A stretch of 64,000 nt of DNA, taken from positions 111,468,715 through 111,532,714 of the forward strand of contig OY986437.1 in NCBI GenBank assembly GCA_963920525.1, in the 5' to 3' direction. Shown here one piece after another: positions 10,606 through 21,180 of this stretch. The translations under genes and the position numbers were made by a program. The first letter of the stretch is position 1; the number at the start of each line of letters is the position of its first letter. The notes under the pieces were generated by a model, which searched no databases, was not told the origin of the DNA, and saw only the letters and a program-made list of their open reading frames with translations. Origin of the DNA: Dichetophora obliterata. Taxonomy: Eukaryota > Arthropoda > Insecta > Diptera > Sciomyzidae.

Positions 10606-12580
10606 GAAATCATATTTATTCTAAGTTATTTTCCACCTAATAGTAATGCTGATGTTTATAATTCTCATTTGATTAACGTAAGCTCTATTATTTCACACTT
10701 AAATTCAAATCAATTTCCCTGTGTATTGGGAGATTTTAACTTGGGGAATATTGAGTGGATTCCTTTTAATTTGAAAAGTTCAATTGAACACAAGCTTTGC
10801 GATACTTTGTACTCTCTCGGTCTTTTTCAAATCAACAAATTTGAGAACGATTTATACAAAATTTTAGATTTGGTTTTCATAAGCAATGAAACTAAGCATG
10901 ATATCTTTAGGTGAGTGGCATGTCACAAGTGAGTCGGTGCATCACAAGGCTCTGTCCCTTAGTTTTTCATTTTATTCATATCAAGGCAAAATTCTCGAAA
11001 ACAACATCCATTTTTATGACTTTTTCAACGCAAAATACCCAGCCCTGAATAATTTCTATAACAGCATTAACTGGAGGATAGTCCTGTACAAGAAAAGCAT
11101 TTACTCAATGTACTTATTACATTTTCGAAAAAGTTCTAAGCGAAAGTTTTTCTCTTTAAGTACCTGTAAAACGTAAACGTCAGAATCTCAACCTGCCGTG
11201 GTACAATAGAAGTATTTTACGCTTAAAAAACCAGCGAAACAAGGCAAACAACAGATATAAGAAAACAAATTCGACTGAAGATTGGTCGATTCTTACTCTG
11301 CGAAGAAAAGAATATGACTTTCTATCAAACTTTTTATATAAAATATATTCCGTCGAATCTAACATTAAACAAAATCCAAAATCATTTTGGACTTTTTACA
11401 ATTCAAAGTGATGGAATTCCAAGAGAATTTAGCCAAAGATTCACAAGAAATATGTGAACTTTTTGCGAATTTTTTCGGTTTAGTATGTAATAACCACGAT
11501 CCTAATGTAAGTTCACTCGATTTCTCCAAACTACAGCAATCCTTCGATCTTGGTTCTTTAAAGTTTTTAAAAAGATGAAATATATAATGCCCTAAAAAGT
11601 CTAGACACGAACAAGGGTGCAGGCTTGTACTTGGTTCCACCGCGGCTTCTAAAATGCAGTGCATCATCTTTGTCTATCCCACCGCGGCTTCTAAAATGTA
11701 GTGCATCATCTTTATCTATCCCACTAACCTCTATTTTCAATATGTCCCTTTCTAGCGGAATATTTTCAACACCTATTATCACACAAGTACAAATCTGTCA
11801 ATACTTTCAAATTTCACCATTAATACGGTAGAACGTGGCCTGCAAGTTGATGTTCTCTACACAGATTTCGTTAAAGCTTTCGACAGCCTTCCACACAAAA
11901 CTCTTTTACTGAAGTTGGAAATACTGGGAATACACTCTTGTTTATTGGCATGGATATCATCGTATCTAGCAGATAGAAAACTTATGGTTAAGGTTGATGA
12001 TTGCTATTCGCGCCTTATTTACGCTAAGTCTGAGGTTCCGCAAGGGAGTCATCTGGGACCCCTGCTGTTTACATTATTTATCAATGACGTATTCGAAATT
12101 TTTAAATACTCCTCTGTTTTGCTTTATGTCGATGACTTAAAAATATATGCAGCTATAAGCACGTTGCACGACTGCACGAGCTTTCAAAAAGATATCAATG
12201 CTTTCTTATCCTGGTGTGCTAGTAATGGTATGAAACTGAACCTCTCGAAATGCAAGCTCTTAACGTTTTCACGAAATCTCTCACCAAACCAGGGTGTCCC
12301 TAATCAAATATCTCGGAGTCTATGTCGATTCAAAGCTTACTTTTAGCCCCCATAGGGACTATGCAATCTCTAGAGCAAACTCATTACTCGGTTTTATCAA
12401 ACGAAACACAAAGGAATTTAAGGATGCCTTCACACTTAAAACTACATTCATCTCCCTGGTTAGATAGTTCTTGAATATGGGGTAGTAATTTGGCACCCGA
12501 TATATCAAAAAGATATTGATCGGATTGAGAAAATACAAAGGAATTTCACAATATTTGCCACTCGTCCTCCTTTATTTTTA
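10606..12580 (+). pseudogene. LINE-C: 5'-truncated non-LTR retrotransposon, decayed
   Basis: The sequence begins inside an APE-type endonuclease domain (FPCVLGDFNLGNIEW, with the GDFN motif, near 10715). It continues through the linker region and then the reverse transcriptase. SEVPQGSHLGPLLFTLFIND (family GVPQGS.LGPLLF) and LLYVDDLKIYA (catalytic YADD changed to YVDD) lie at 12030-12160. The RT C-terminus fades out at about 12575 (FARPP-like text after RIEKIQRNF). Several frameshifts break it, and a 42-bp tandem duplication lies in the RT at 11637. It is similar to LINE-B at 15.6-19.4 kb and probably belongs to the same jockey/CR1-like group. Confidence 0.75.
11637..11720 (+). repeat. 42-bp tandem duplication inside LINE-C RT
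   Basis: Two adjacent 42-bp units start CCACCGCGGCTTCTAAAATG at 11637 and 11679 and differ at only a few positions. In the RT frame they repeat the peptide PPRLLKCSASSLSI, normally present once in this protein. It is a local duplication after the element died, in frame by chance. Confidence 0.85.
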
Positions 12581-13120
12581 CAGTTATATTAACTTTTTTT
12601 TGGCAAAAAAATGGGTGAAATTTGAGCAGTGGTCAAAGAGGCAACTTTGAATTTAAACATCCGCCATTTTTCGAAAAATCTAAATTTTTCAATATGTTTT
12701 TTTACTTGTTTGTTTGTTTGTTTGTTTGTTTGGCCTTTATACAAATCTAAACGGCTCAACGGATTTCGCTCAAACTTGGTATACTATTAAGTACATCCTA
12801 GATTAAATTGTTACATACTTAGTTTTTGCCACGCCTCCTTCGATATTTTTCTTTTAGCGGTTATTTTTTTATTATAATACTTTTTGCCATCGGAGTTTTT
12901 AGACAATTTGATTTTAAAAAATGTTTGTCGAAGTTTGACTTTCGATTCAAATGTATCCGCTGTTTTTAAATATGTTTCATTGAATTTTTTTTTCAAAATT
13001 TCAATAAAAGCATTTAAAATTTTTTTTTGGAACTGTACCGTTAGGTCACTGCATATTTTTTCAAAAAAGGTTCAAAATATGGAATTTTTAGTCAAAAATT
13101 GTTTTTGTTGTAAAAATAAA
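12581..13120. repeat. Dispersed repeat, family shared with 37.4-38.0 kb
   Basis: A (TTTG)n run at about 12706-12731 is followed by CTTTATACAAATCTAAACGG, then CTCAACGGATTTCGCTCAAA, and later GTATCCGCTGTTTTTAAATA and CCGTTAGGTCACTG. The same ordered blocks recur at about 37390-37930 with moderate divergence. No coding capacity was seen. The class is unknown; the tail style resembles a SINE or an RTE-type 3' end. Confidence 0.55.
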
Positions 13121-13689
13121 AAGAGCGTGAAGATAAATTCGCCAATCCGAGGCTAACTTAGCGAAGACTCAAACCAATACTTTTGATTCGCAAAAATTTA
13201 AATTCGTTCTTTTTGCACAGTACGAATTTAAATTTTGCAGGCTTGTACTTGGTTCCACCGCACTCTTTTTGCATCTTTTTGCACAGTACGAATTTAAATT
13301 TTGGGAGGAAATAAAATTCGTTCTTTTTGCGAAGTACGAATTTAACTTTTGGGAGGATATTAAATTCGTTAGATTTGCAAAGTACGAGTCAAACTTTTGA
13401 TTCGAATATAGCATTTAACACTTAAAATAAAACCAAGTAAAAATTACATTTCTGACTACCATTAATATGGCATAGCATTCAATTGCACAAATTCTTTCAG
13501 TTAAGCGCAAAAACTGTTTTACTGTGTTTGTCACTAAAACAACAAGGGTACCCCCCCCCCCCATGATTTTTTTGCGAATTTTTTCCGAAATGTTGTTTTT
13601 ATATTTTTTACAAAATTTCTAGTGCGTGAAGATAAATTCGTCAATCCGAAGCTAACTTAGCGAAGACTCAAACCATTACTTTTGCTCCG

Positions 13690-13915
13690 CAAAAAGTTAA
13701 ATTCGTACTTTTCGCAAAGTACGAATTTAACTTTTGGGAAGAAATTAAATTCGTTCTTTTTGCAAAGTATGAATTTAACTTTTGGGAGGAAATTAAATTC
13801 GTTCTTTTTGCAAAGTACGAATTAAACTTTTAGGAGGAAATTAAATTCGTTCTTATTGCAAAGTACGAATTTAACTTTTGGGAGGAAATTATATTAATTA
13901 TATTTGCAAAGTGTG
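13690..13915. repeat. About 48-bp tandem array, left arm
   Basis: Four to five units each carry AATTAAATTCGTTCTTTTTG and then CAAAGTACGAATTTAACTTT, ending TTGGGAGG. Each unit contains the near-palindrome made by AAATTCGT and ACGAATTT. A shorter run of the same unit lies at 13190-13395. The inverted counterpart is at 20340-20480. Confidence 0.8.
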
Positions 13916-14044
13916 AGTGTAACTTTTGATTCGAATTTAGCTTTTGCCAAGAAATTTAAAATAATACTAGCTGAACCCGGTGTGCTTCGCTACTCCCCTC
14001 GTTATAAAATAAAATTAAAAGTATTTATATATTTTTCACGCCAT

Positions 14045-14325
14045 CGAATTTTCGAAATAAGTCCACCCCAGCGCCACCTACCGTGTCCATTTATACACAA
14101 ATTATTTTCTTATGATCAAACAAACATACATTCTGAATTTCAGTTAAATTGGTCCATAAATTAAAATTTTCGATATAAGTCCACCCCAGCGCCACCTATC
14201 GGGTCCATTTATACACAAATTATTTTCTTATGATCAAACAAACATACATTCTGAATTTCAGTTAAATTGGTCCATAAATTCAAATTTTCGATATAAGTCC
14301 ACCCCAGCGCCACCTATCGGGTCCA
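14045..14325. repeat. 118-bp tandem repeat, about 2.3 units
   Basis: GTCCACCCCAGCGCCACCTA recurs at 14061, 14179 and 14297, exactly 118 bp apart, inside the inserted repeat. The units include TTATACACAAATTATTTTCT and differ by only a few bases, so the expansion looks recent compared with the host repeat. Confidence 0.85.
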
Positions 14326-14435
14326 AATATAGCCTATGTTACCCACCGTACCAAGATGAACATTACCTGAAAGTTAAATCAAAATCGGCCCAGCCGTTTT
14401 GGAGTCCATACGTTACATACATACACACATCCTAT

Positions 14436-14706
14436 TTTATATATCGTTACCTTAATATAGAAAGGCCCTAACTCATTTTTTGTTACTTTACAGGAGATGG
14501 AAAAAACTTATTAAAAATTATAATTTTGCGGGTCCGAATTTTATTGAAATGGTGTTTTTATTTAAGACACTAACCAATTCAATGCTGTAGCAATATTTTT
14601 GCAGCAATTTTTTTTTATAGCAATTTTTTTTGCAATAATTTGTAGACAATTAATTCTAAAAAAAAAATGAGTTAGGGGCTTTCTATATTAAGGTAGCGAT
14701 ATATAG
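14436..14706. mobile_element. MITE nested in the 740-bp insertion
   Basis: The left end TTATATATCGTTACCTTAAT, followed by ATAGAAAGGCCCTAACTCAT, is matched in inverted form at 14662-14706, giving terminal repeats of about 45 bp. The internal segment has no gene. TA-rich ends suggest a Tc1/mariner-type MITE. Confidence 0.7.
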
Positions 14707-14918
14707 ATTATTGCAAAGAAAGAATTTAATTTAAAATAATATTATTGCAAAGAAAGAATTTAACTCTTGATATAAATTTAAGTCAACTCATAAACAACTC
14801 ATAATCAACTCATAAACATTTTTTAAAAGTAGTGAATGTTAGGTCCAAAGTACTAAGATTCCATGCAAAATTTCTCAAAATCTGTCTGGACAATGTTTTT
14901 GTTATGCATATCATTTTA

Positions 14919-15567
14919 TTTATTTTATTTATTTTATTTAGAGAAACGTGTTGGTACAATAAGAACTAGGTTATTTATAGTACGATATAAGCATTAGCTT
15001 GAAAAAACAAAAAAACAATAATACTAAACTATACAGTCATAACAACAAGTATATACTTAAGGTTACGTTAAATTTTTAAAAGAAAGAAAGAAAGAAAGCT
15101 ATAATAAATATTAAGTATATTAAATTCTAAATTGGATCACATTGCAATTATTTTTTAAGAATAAATAATATAGAGTAAAGAATACAGTAAATAGATTAAA
15201 TAGTCATGAAACTATGAATTAGAGAAGAAAGATAGGATAGAGCGCCTAAAATTACCTCTCCCACTAATCTCTCTTAACCAACGAGGCAAAGCATTCCACA
15301 ATTTAATGGCGTTAATGAAAAAAAGATGAGACGAATGTAACGAATAATGCCTAGGGACTATTAAAACATGACTTCTTCTTGAAAGACAAAACTGGAGTTT
15401 TTCAAACAAGTAGAGAGGTGTTTTTTCATGTATGATTTTATGGAGATACATACAGTTACGAGCACTAAGATATGTAGTTAGGTCACATCCAAGTATAGCG
15501 TTTCTGAACGTGGAAAGGTGGTCAAATTTTCGCAAACCATATACGTAGCGTGTTGCATAATTAAAAG
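14919..15567 (-). pseudogene. LINE-A, 3' part (RT C-terminus and 3' tail)
   Basis: On the minus strand this reads the end of a jockey/CR1-like RT protein: YGLRKFDHLSTFRNAILGCD, then ARNCMYLHKIIHEKTP, then INAIKLWNALPRWLREI, stopping at about 15212. A 3' UTR follows and ends in an (AAATA)n tail (14919-14940 on the plus strand). The 5' continuation is at 19378-19671; LINE-B inserted between them. Joining the two sides restores a continuous LQIAFNYATRYVYGL across the breakpoint, with TTAAAAG duplicated. The outer target in the foldback element shows ATTTTA at 14913-14918 and 19672-19677. Confidence 0.8.
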
Positions 15568-15592
15568 GTTAATTATATAATTAAATAATTAA

Positions 15593-16348
15593 ATGGATAA
15601 GGTAATTGATTCAAATTCAGAAAAAAGCATCAACATGGCCACCACGCCTGCATCAGAAAACAGCTCAACAAGTGACAAAAATACCTTTCTTACGACAGAT
15701 TGCCAGAACACTGACCTCAGTCACCCCAGTCCAAGGGACACAAATATCCTTTCATCTGGGCCCTCACACCATCAACAAATTATTGCTAATCAGCCTTTTG
15801 CGTCCATGCAATGTGAACCACTGGTTGATGTGGCAGTAGCCGCTCCTTCAAATGTTAACACCGTACCATCATTGAACAATGCTCCAGATTCGAATTTAGT
15901 TGTCCACGACCTATGCAGTCCTGTGAAACAATCTAATAAATTGCCTATAGTTTCGCCTAATCAAACTAAAATGCCAAAACAGCCTCTCGAGGCCACTGAA
16001 TGTGGCCCATTGGTTGATTTGGTGGCAGTAATCCGGCCACCACGTAAATCCATCTTTGTCTCGAGGCTAGCTCCCGCCACAAGTGTTGAAAATGTTCTAG
16101 CATATGTTCAAAGTAAGATTCCGCATTCAGGTTCAACCATCGATTGCTTAAAGTTCACACAAAAACCTCAACAGGATATTGCTTCATTCAAAATCTATGC
16201 TCATGAGTCAGACTATGCTCAAATAATATGCAAAGACTTCTGGCCTTTCGGGGTCCTAGTTCGTGACTTCATTCCACGTCCTAGGCAATCTCACCATTTA
16301 AGCAACCAGACTCTAAATGACTTCCCCTCAATCTCTTCAAAAAACTAA
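15593..16348 (+). CDS. LINE-B ORF1 protein (RNA-binding, RRM-like region)
   Basis: A 251-codon open frame starts at the first ATG of the element. Residues 1-145 are rich in S, P, N and T and look disordered. They contain two copies of a short segment (QCEPLVDVAVAA near 75, ECGPLVDLVAVI near 137). Residues about 150-225 form a compact domain, KSIFVSRLAPATSVENVLAY and later DIASFKIYAHESDY, then CKDFWPFGVLVRDFIPRPR. This is the pattern of the RRM-like ORF1 domain of CR1-group LINEs. No CCHC zinc knuckles are present. ORF1 proteins of this type coat element RNA. It overlaps the ORF2 frame by 28 bp at its 3' end. Confidence 0.75.
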   Translation: MDKVIDSNSEKSINMATTPASENSSTSDKNTFLTTDCQNTDLSHPSPRDTNILSSGPSHHQQIIANQPFASMQCEPLVDVAVAAPSNVNTVPSLNNAPDSNLVVHDLCSPVKQSNKLPIVSPNQTKMPKQPLEATECGPLVDLVAVIRPPRKSIFVSRLAPATSVENVLAYVQSKIPHSGSTIDCLKFTQKPQQDIASFKIYAHESDYAQIICKDFWPFGVLVRDFIPRPRQSHHLSNQTLNDFPSISSKN

Positions 16349-19266
16349 CGAACTGTGTTTTTACAACTGAGTGTGCCTCAAATGCAAATCTAAATTTACC
16401 ATCAAACTGCAGCACTGTCAAAAATTCTTTTAAATTCTACTACCAAAATTTGTCTGGGATGCGCTCTAAACTTAATACAACGCACTCTTTATGCACTGAA
16501 AATGATTTTGATGTATTGATATTAGTTGAAACCTGGCTTACCAATGATTTTTTTGATGAGGAGATTGCTGACCCATCTATCTTCCAAGTTTATCGCAAGG
16601 ATCGTTCTGCTGTTCAAACTGGTTGCTCTAGAGGTGGGGGAGCTCTAATTATCGTCCGTAAAAATTTATGTTCATCGCTATGCAATATTGACACGTTGAA
16701 TGGATTGATTGACCAGGTTTGCATCTCCATCCTTCTTCCTAAAGGAAAGATTTTTGTTTGTGCCTCTTACATCCCGCCAACCAGTTCTAATGAAATCTAT
16801 AGTGCACACGTCAACAATATATTAACACTATCCGCAGATGACGAATGTGAACATTTTTGCGTCGTTGGAGATTTTAACCTCAGCAAATTAAATTGGGCCT
16901 TTTCAACCGATGACAACGTATACTTACCAACAAATGTTAACGATGCTTATGAAATTCATCTCATCGATAGTTTTTCAGTTTGGATCTTATACAAATTAAT
17001 ACCATTTTCAATAAGTTACGTAATTTACTCGATTTAATTTTTATAAATAAGTCACTTAGTTTTGATTTATATGAGTGTCCTTTCCCTATTTCTGAACATA
17101 GTATTCATCACTCGGCCATTGCCTTTAATATTAAATTTTATGAATTTCTCAGTGTTACAAGTTCTACAAAACATCATTATGATTTGAAAAATTGCAATCT
17201 TGGAACTATTAATCGGCTCATTACTGATATTAATTGGGAATCGTTGTTTGATAATTTGGATACTCCTGGTTGCTATGATATCTTTCTTAAGCACCTATCC
17301 AATATCTTCGCAAATAATATTCCTTTTAAGACCAAATTACATAGGCTTCCTTGGTATACTAGAGGGTTGAAAACACTGAAAAATTTAAGGAATAAATCTT
17401 TCAATGAATTTAGACGAACTGGAAACCTCGATTGCAAAGCAAAGTATTTACATTTCGCTCGTGAATTTTATTTTTTGAACAAATTTCTTTATAAGCAGTA
17501 CATTCTTAGCATTGAAAATCGTATACAAACGGATGCCAAGTCCTTCTGGAGCTTTATTAAATCTAAAAATACTTCATCAACTATCCCCTCTTCTATGTTT
17601 TATATGGATAAAATATCAAACTCCGCTGCTAAAACAGCTCAATTGTTCGCTGACTATTTTAAGTCTAATTTTGACCAAAATTTGGCTTCTGTTAACCCTC
17701 AGGTTGTTGATAATATTGACTCTTGCGTAAACTTTGGCTATTTATCGGTCTCTCTGTCTGACATTAAAACAGCTATTGCCTCCCTGAAAAATTCAGTTAA
17801 GTGCGATCTTGATGGTCTTAGTGCTTATTTACTTAAACAATGTGTTCATTCTTTATCCGTACCAATTTATATAATTTTTAATAAATCATTAAAATCTGGT
17901 GAATTCGTTGATAAATGGAAAGTTTCGCTTATCACACCCATATTCAAGGCTGGCAACAAGCACGATGTCCTAAACTATAGACCGATCTCAAAGTTGACTA
18001 ACGTTTCAAAGCTTTTTGAAAAAATTGTTAAAGATAAAATGTACTTTGCTATAAAAAACTCAATTTGTCCAAACCAACATGGATTCGTATCTGGCAGGTC
18101 AACTACAACTAACCTGAGTGTCTTCACAAATTACTGCATCTCTTCTTTTGAAGATCGGCACCAACTTGATGTCGTTTACTCTGACATCTCTAAAGCTTTT
18201 GACAGGTTGTCACACGATATTTTATTGCTCAAGCTAGCCAAAATTGGTTTTCATTCAATTTTTCTATCTTGGTTGAGTTCATACCTCTCAAATAGGGTTT
18301 CTTATGTTGTCATTGACAATGCAAAATCTTCGCCATTTTTAGCAGTGTCTGGGGTTCCACAAGGTAGCATCCTTGGACCATTACTTTTTGTTATCTTCAT
18401 TAATGATGTTTCTAAATGCTTTCTTTTTACTTTATGCGGATGATCTTAAGGTTTTCCTTAAAGTTAAAAGTGATTGTGACGCTTCTCGACTCCAGTCTGA
18501 TCTTGATAATGTCTTTTCCTGGTTTAAACAAAACAAATTATCTCTTAACCTCGGAAAATGTTATGTTGTCTCTTATTACAAGCTCCACTCACCAACTATT
18601 TTTGATTATAATTTTGATAACACTAAGTTAGCCAGATTATCAGAAATTCGTGACCTTGGAGTAATTTTTGATTCTAGCTTAACTTTTAGCCCTCACTTAA
18701 ATAGAATTATCCCCAAAGCATATTCACTTTTAGCGTTTCTTAGGCGAAACAGTGTTGGGTTTGTTGACCCTTACACACTAAAAACATTATATACTTCCCT
18801 TGTTAGATCTAGCCTTGAATACGCCTCATTTATTTGGGGTCCTTTTTACTCGATACATATTGCTAGACTGGAAAAAGTTCAAAAAAGATTCTTAAAATTT
18901 GCTTTGCGCTCTTTTAGTTTTCCTGAACATCTTCCCTCATATAGGACACGTCGGTTGCTTATTGGTCTTTCATCTCTCGAAGATAGAAGACTACTGCATA
19001 GTATCATGTTTATTTATGATCTGATTAATGGAAATGTTATTTGTGAAAACTTACTTAAATTAATATCGTTTAATATTCCGCAAAAGTCTTTACGAAGCTC
19101 GAATTATTTTTACATTAGTTGTCATAGAACTAATTATGCCACTAATGAGCCAATTAATAGAGCTCTTATAGCTTTAAACAGTATCTATAATAATAACTTA
19201 CTCGATTTTTCTATGCCCAAAGTTGCTTTTAAAACCACTATTACACTGTTGTTAAATAAAAACTAG
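16321..19266 (+). pseudogene. LINE-B ORF2: endonuclease-reverse transcriptase, two frameshifts
   Basis: The frame is open from 16321. The APE endonuclease domain starts at YYQNLSGMRSKLN (16441) and includes LILVETWL, GGGALI, CASYIPP and VVGDFNLS. A frameshift near 16978 leads to LLDLIFINK and the linker with SFWSFIKSKN. The RT domain (about 17800-18620) shows LNYRPISKLTNVSKLFEKIV, DISKAFDRLSH, SGVPQGSILGPLLFVIFIND and LLYADDLKVF (catalytic YADD intact). A second frameshift falls at about 18415, where a few bases before LLYADD are missing. The C-terminus has IRDLGVIFDSSLTFSPHLN and VRSSLEYASFIWGPFY and ends at 19266. It is otherwise complete. Confidence 0.85.
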
Positions 19267-19377
19267 TTTTAATCTTTATTGTATTATTTTTAAATTATGT
19301 TGCTTAGTCTGTAAGGATATTGTCCATAGACGTTAACAAATAAATAAAAAAAAAAAGAAAAACTTGCTTGTTAAAAG

Positions 19378-19671
19378 CAATCTGTAGTTTTAATTGGGAG
19401 GAAGAGTCGAGTTTACTGTACACTGTTTCTGAATATGAAATTAAAGGTAAGATCAATTGTTTTACCAATCTACGTTTTAAATCAACAGGAGTAACACTAG
19501 CAGACATTCTTAAATTACGAAGGACATAATAAACTTTTTGTACAACACTATTAACGTGGTCAACACAAGACAAAGATGAATTTAAAACAAAACCAAGGCT
19601 TACTGCTTTTGATACCACATTTAGCTTGCTAGTTCCTATAAAAAGGTCAGGGACATCATCAACACAAGTTG
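19378..19671 (-). pseudogene. LINE-A, 5' part (RT thumb region)
   Basis: The minus strand reads SLGFVLNSSLSCVDHVNSVV, then LRNLRMSASVTPVDLKRRLV and LILPLISYSETVYSKLDSSS, then LKLQIAFN, where LINE-B cuts in. This is the region after the YADD motif in jockey/CR1-like RTs. The copy is 5'-truncated at about 19671, where foldback DNA resumes. It continues at 15567 downwards. Confidence 0.75.
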
Positions 19672-19689
19672 ATTTTACAGGTAATTAAA

Positions 19690-20215
19690 GCACCTTTAAA
19701 AAAGTCTTTATTGTGCACTTATAGGCTATATATCGTTGGAAAGTTGCTTTAATTACCTGTAAAATGATATGCATAACAAAAACATTGTCCAGACAGATTT
19801 TGAGAAATTTTGCATGGAATCTTAGTACTTTGGACCTAACATTCATTACTTTTTGAAAAATGTTTATGACAAAAGTCTTTATTGTGCACTTATATGCTAT
19901 ATATCGTTGGAAAGGTGCTTTAATTACCTGTAAAATGATATGCATAACAAAAACATTGTCCAGACAGATTTTGAGTAATTTTGCATGGAATCTTAGTACT
20001 TTGGACCTAACATTCATTACTTTTTGAAAAATGTTTATGACAAAAGTCTTTATTGTGCACTTATAGGCTATATATCGTTAGAAAGGTGCTTTAATTACCT
20101 GTAAAATTATATGCATAACAAAAACATTGTCCACACATATTTTGAGAAATTTTTCATGGAATGTTAGTACTTTGGACCTAACATTCACTACTTTTAAAAA
20201 TGTTTATGAGTTGAT
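19690..20215. repeat. 171-bp tandem units, three copies
   Basis: AGTCTTTATTGTGCACTTAT occurs at 19703, 19874 and 20045, exactly 171 bp apart. Each unit continues with GCTATATATCGTT, CTTTAATTACCTGTAAAA, ATTGTCCAGACAGATTTTG and CTTTGGACCTAACATTCA. The left arm keeps only part of one inverted unit (14830-14918), cut by LINE-A. The unit length is in the range of insect satellite monomers, but here it is part of the foldback element. Confidence 0.85.
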
Positions 20216-20339
20216 GCAACGACTTAAATTTATATCAAGAGTTAAATTTTTTCTTTGCAATAATATTATTTTAAATTTCTTGACAAAAGCTAAATTCGAA
20301 TCAAATGTTACACTCACACTTTGCAAAAATAATTAATAT

Positions 20340-20480
20340 AATTTCCTCCCAAAAGTTTAATTCGTACTTTGCAATAAGAACGAATTTAATTTCCTCCTAA
20401 AAGTTAAATTCATACTTTGCAAAAAGAACGAATTTAATTTCTTCCCAAAAGTTAAATTCGTACTTTGCGAAAAGTACGAA
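20340..20480. repeat. About 48-bp tandem array, right arm
   Basis: This is the inverted counterpart of 13690-13915, with about three units (CTCCCAAAAGTTAAATTCG and TACTTTGCAAAAAGAACG). It has fewer units than the left arm, so the arrays have changed length independently since the arms formed. A second short run lies at about 20800-20910. Confidence 0.75.
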
Positions 20481-20987
20481 TTTAACTTTTTGCGGAGCAA
20501 AAGTAATGGTTTGAGTCTTCGCTAAGTTAGCGTCGGATTGACGAATTTATCTTCACGCACTAGAAATTTTGTAAAAAATATAAAAACAACATTTCGGAAA
20601 AAATTCGCAAAAAATCATGGGGGGGTACCCTTGTTGTTTTAGTGACAAACACAGTAAAACAGTTTTTGTGCTTAACTGAAAGAATTTGTGCAATTGAATG
20701 CTATGCCATATTAAAGGTAGTCAGAAATGTAATTTTTACATGGTTTTATTTTAAGTGCCAAATGCTATATTCGAATCAAAAGTTTGACTCGTACTTTGCA
20801 AATCTAACGAATTTAATATCCTCCCAAAAGTTAAATTCGTACTTCGCAAAAAGAACGAATTTAATTTCCTCCCAAAATTTAAATTCGTACTGTGCAAAAA
20901 GAACGAATTTAAATTTTTGCGGATCAAAAGTATTGGTTTGAGTCTTCGCTAAGTTAGCGTCGGATTGGCGAATTTATCTTCACGCTC

Positions 20988-21180
20988 TTCTAAAAAAGTG
21001 TAAGCAAAGGCACACTATTATCACAAGTATATGAGATCAAAGATGTATATATATGAATTAAGAATATAATTATCTAAGGTTTTGTACATAAAATTTAAAT
21101 TTGTTGCAAAAGATGTGTAAATTTGGTGACTTCGTTATGTCTTCAGGTAATGCGTTGTATTGTTTTATGGCGCTGTGCTA
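20988..21180. other. Spacer between foldback element and LINE-D
   Basis: Unassigned DNA. The word CGCTGTGCTACAAG at 21170 recurs at about 21351 inside the LINE-D 3' UTR. Confidence 0.4.

Larger units (their letters stand above)
13967..14706. mobile_element. 740-bp insertion in left arm (CTAGCTG...TATATAG repeat)
   Basis: The right arm gives the empty site: there, AAATTTAAAATAAT runs directly into ATTATTGCAAAG. In the left arm this junction is split by a segment that opens CTAGCTGAACCCGGTGTGC (13967) and closes at TATATAG (14706). Internal landmarks are CAGCGCCACCTA, then CAGCCGTTTTGGAGTCC followed by ATACATACACACATCC, a block order common to many arthropod dispersed repeats. A 34-bp duplication of flanking arm sequence (14707-14740) follows. 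A shorter relative starts at 37085. Confidence 0.7.
15568..19370 (+). mobile_element. LINE-B: near full-length jockey/CR1-like retrotransposon
   Basis: It has two overlapping reading frames in the usual non-LTR order, then a 3' UTR and an A-rich tail (AAATAAATAAAAAAAAAAAG, then AAAAACTTGCTTG). A 7-bp target duplication TTAAAAG lies at 15561-15567 and 19371-19377 within LINE-A. The 5' leader is only 25 bp, so it may be slightly truncated. ORF2 has two frameshifts, so the copy is inactive, but ORF1 is open. Confidence 0.85.
13121..20987. mobile_element. Long inverted-repeat (foldback) element, split by LINEs
   Basis: The left arm (13121-14918) and right arm (19672-20987) are inverted copies. 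AGAGCGTGAAGATAAATTCG opens the left arm and its complement closes the right arm at about 20987. Each arm holds, from the outside in, a terminal module, a spacer with a CCCCCC/GGGGGG tract, a second module with nearly the same opening (13622; 20562 in the right arm), an array of about 48-bp units, and 171-bp units at the centre. Removing the inserted LINEs leaves an element of roughly 2.4 kb plus the left-arm insertion. There is no transposase. The ends have no convincing target duplication, so the superfamily is open. Confidence 0.75.

Noticed and set aside
10606..12580. LINE-C as a potentially active element
   Set aside because: It lacks the 5' end, has several frameshifts, a 42-bp duplication in the RT and a YVDD in place of YADD.
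13121..14918. A CRISPR-like array in the 48-bp repeats
   Set aside because: Units are contiguous without unique spacers, the context is a eukaryotic foldback element, and an inverted copy exists at 20.3 kb.
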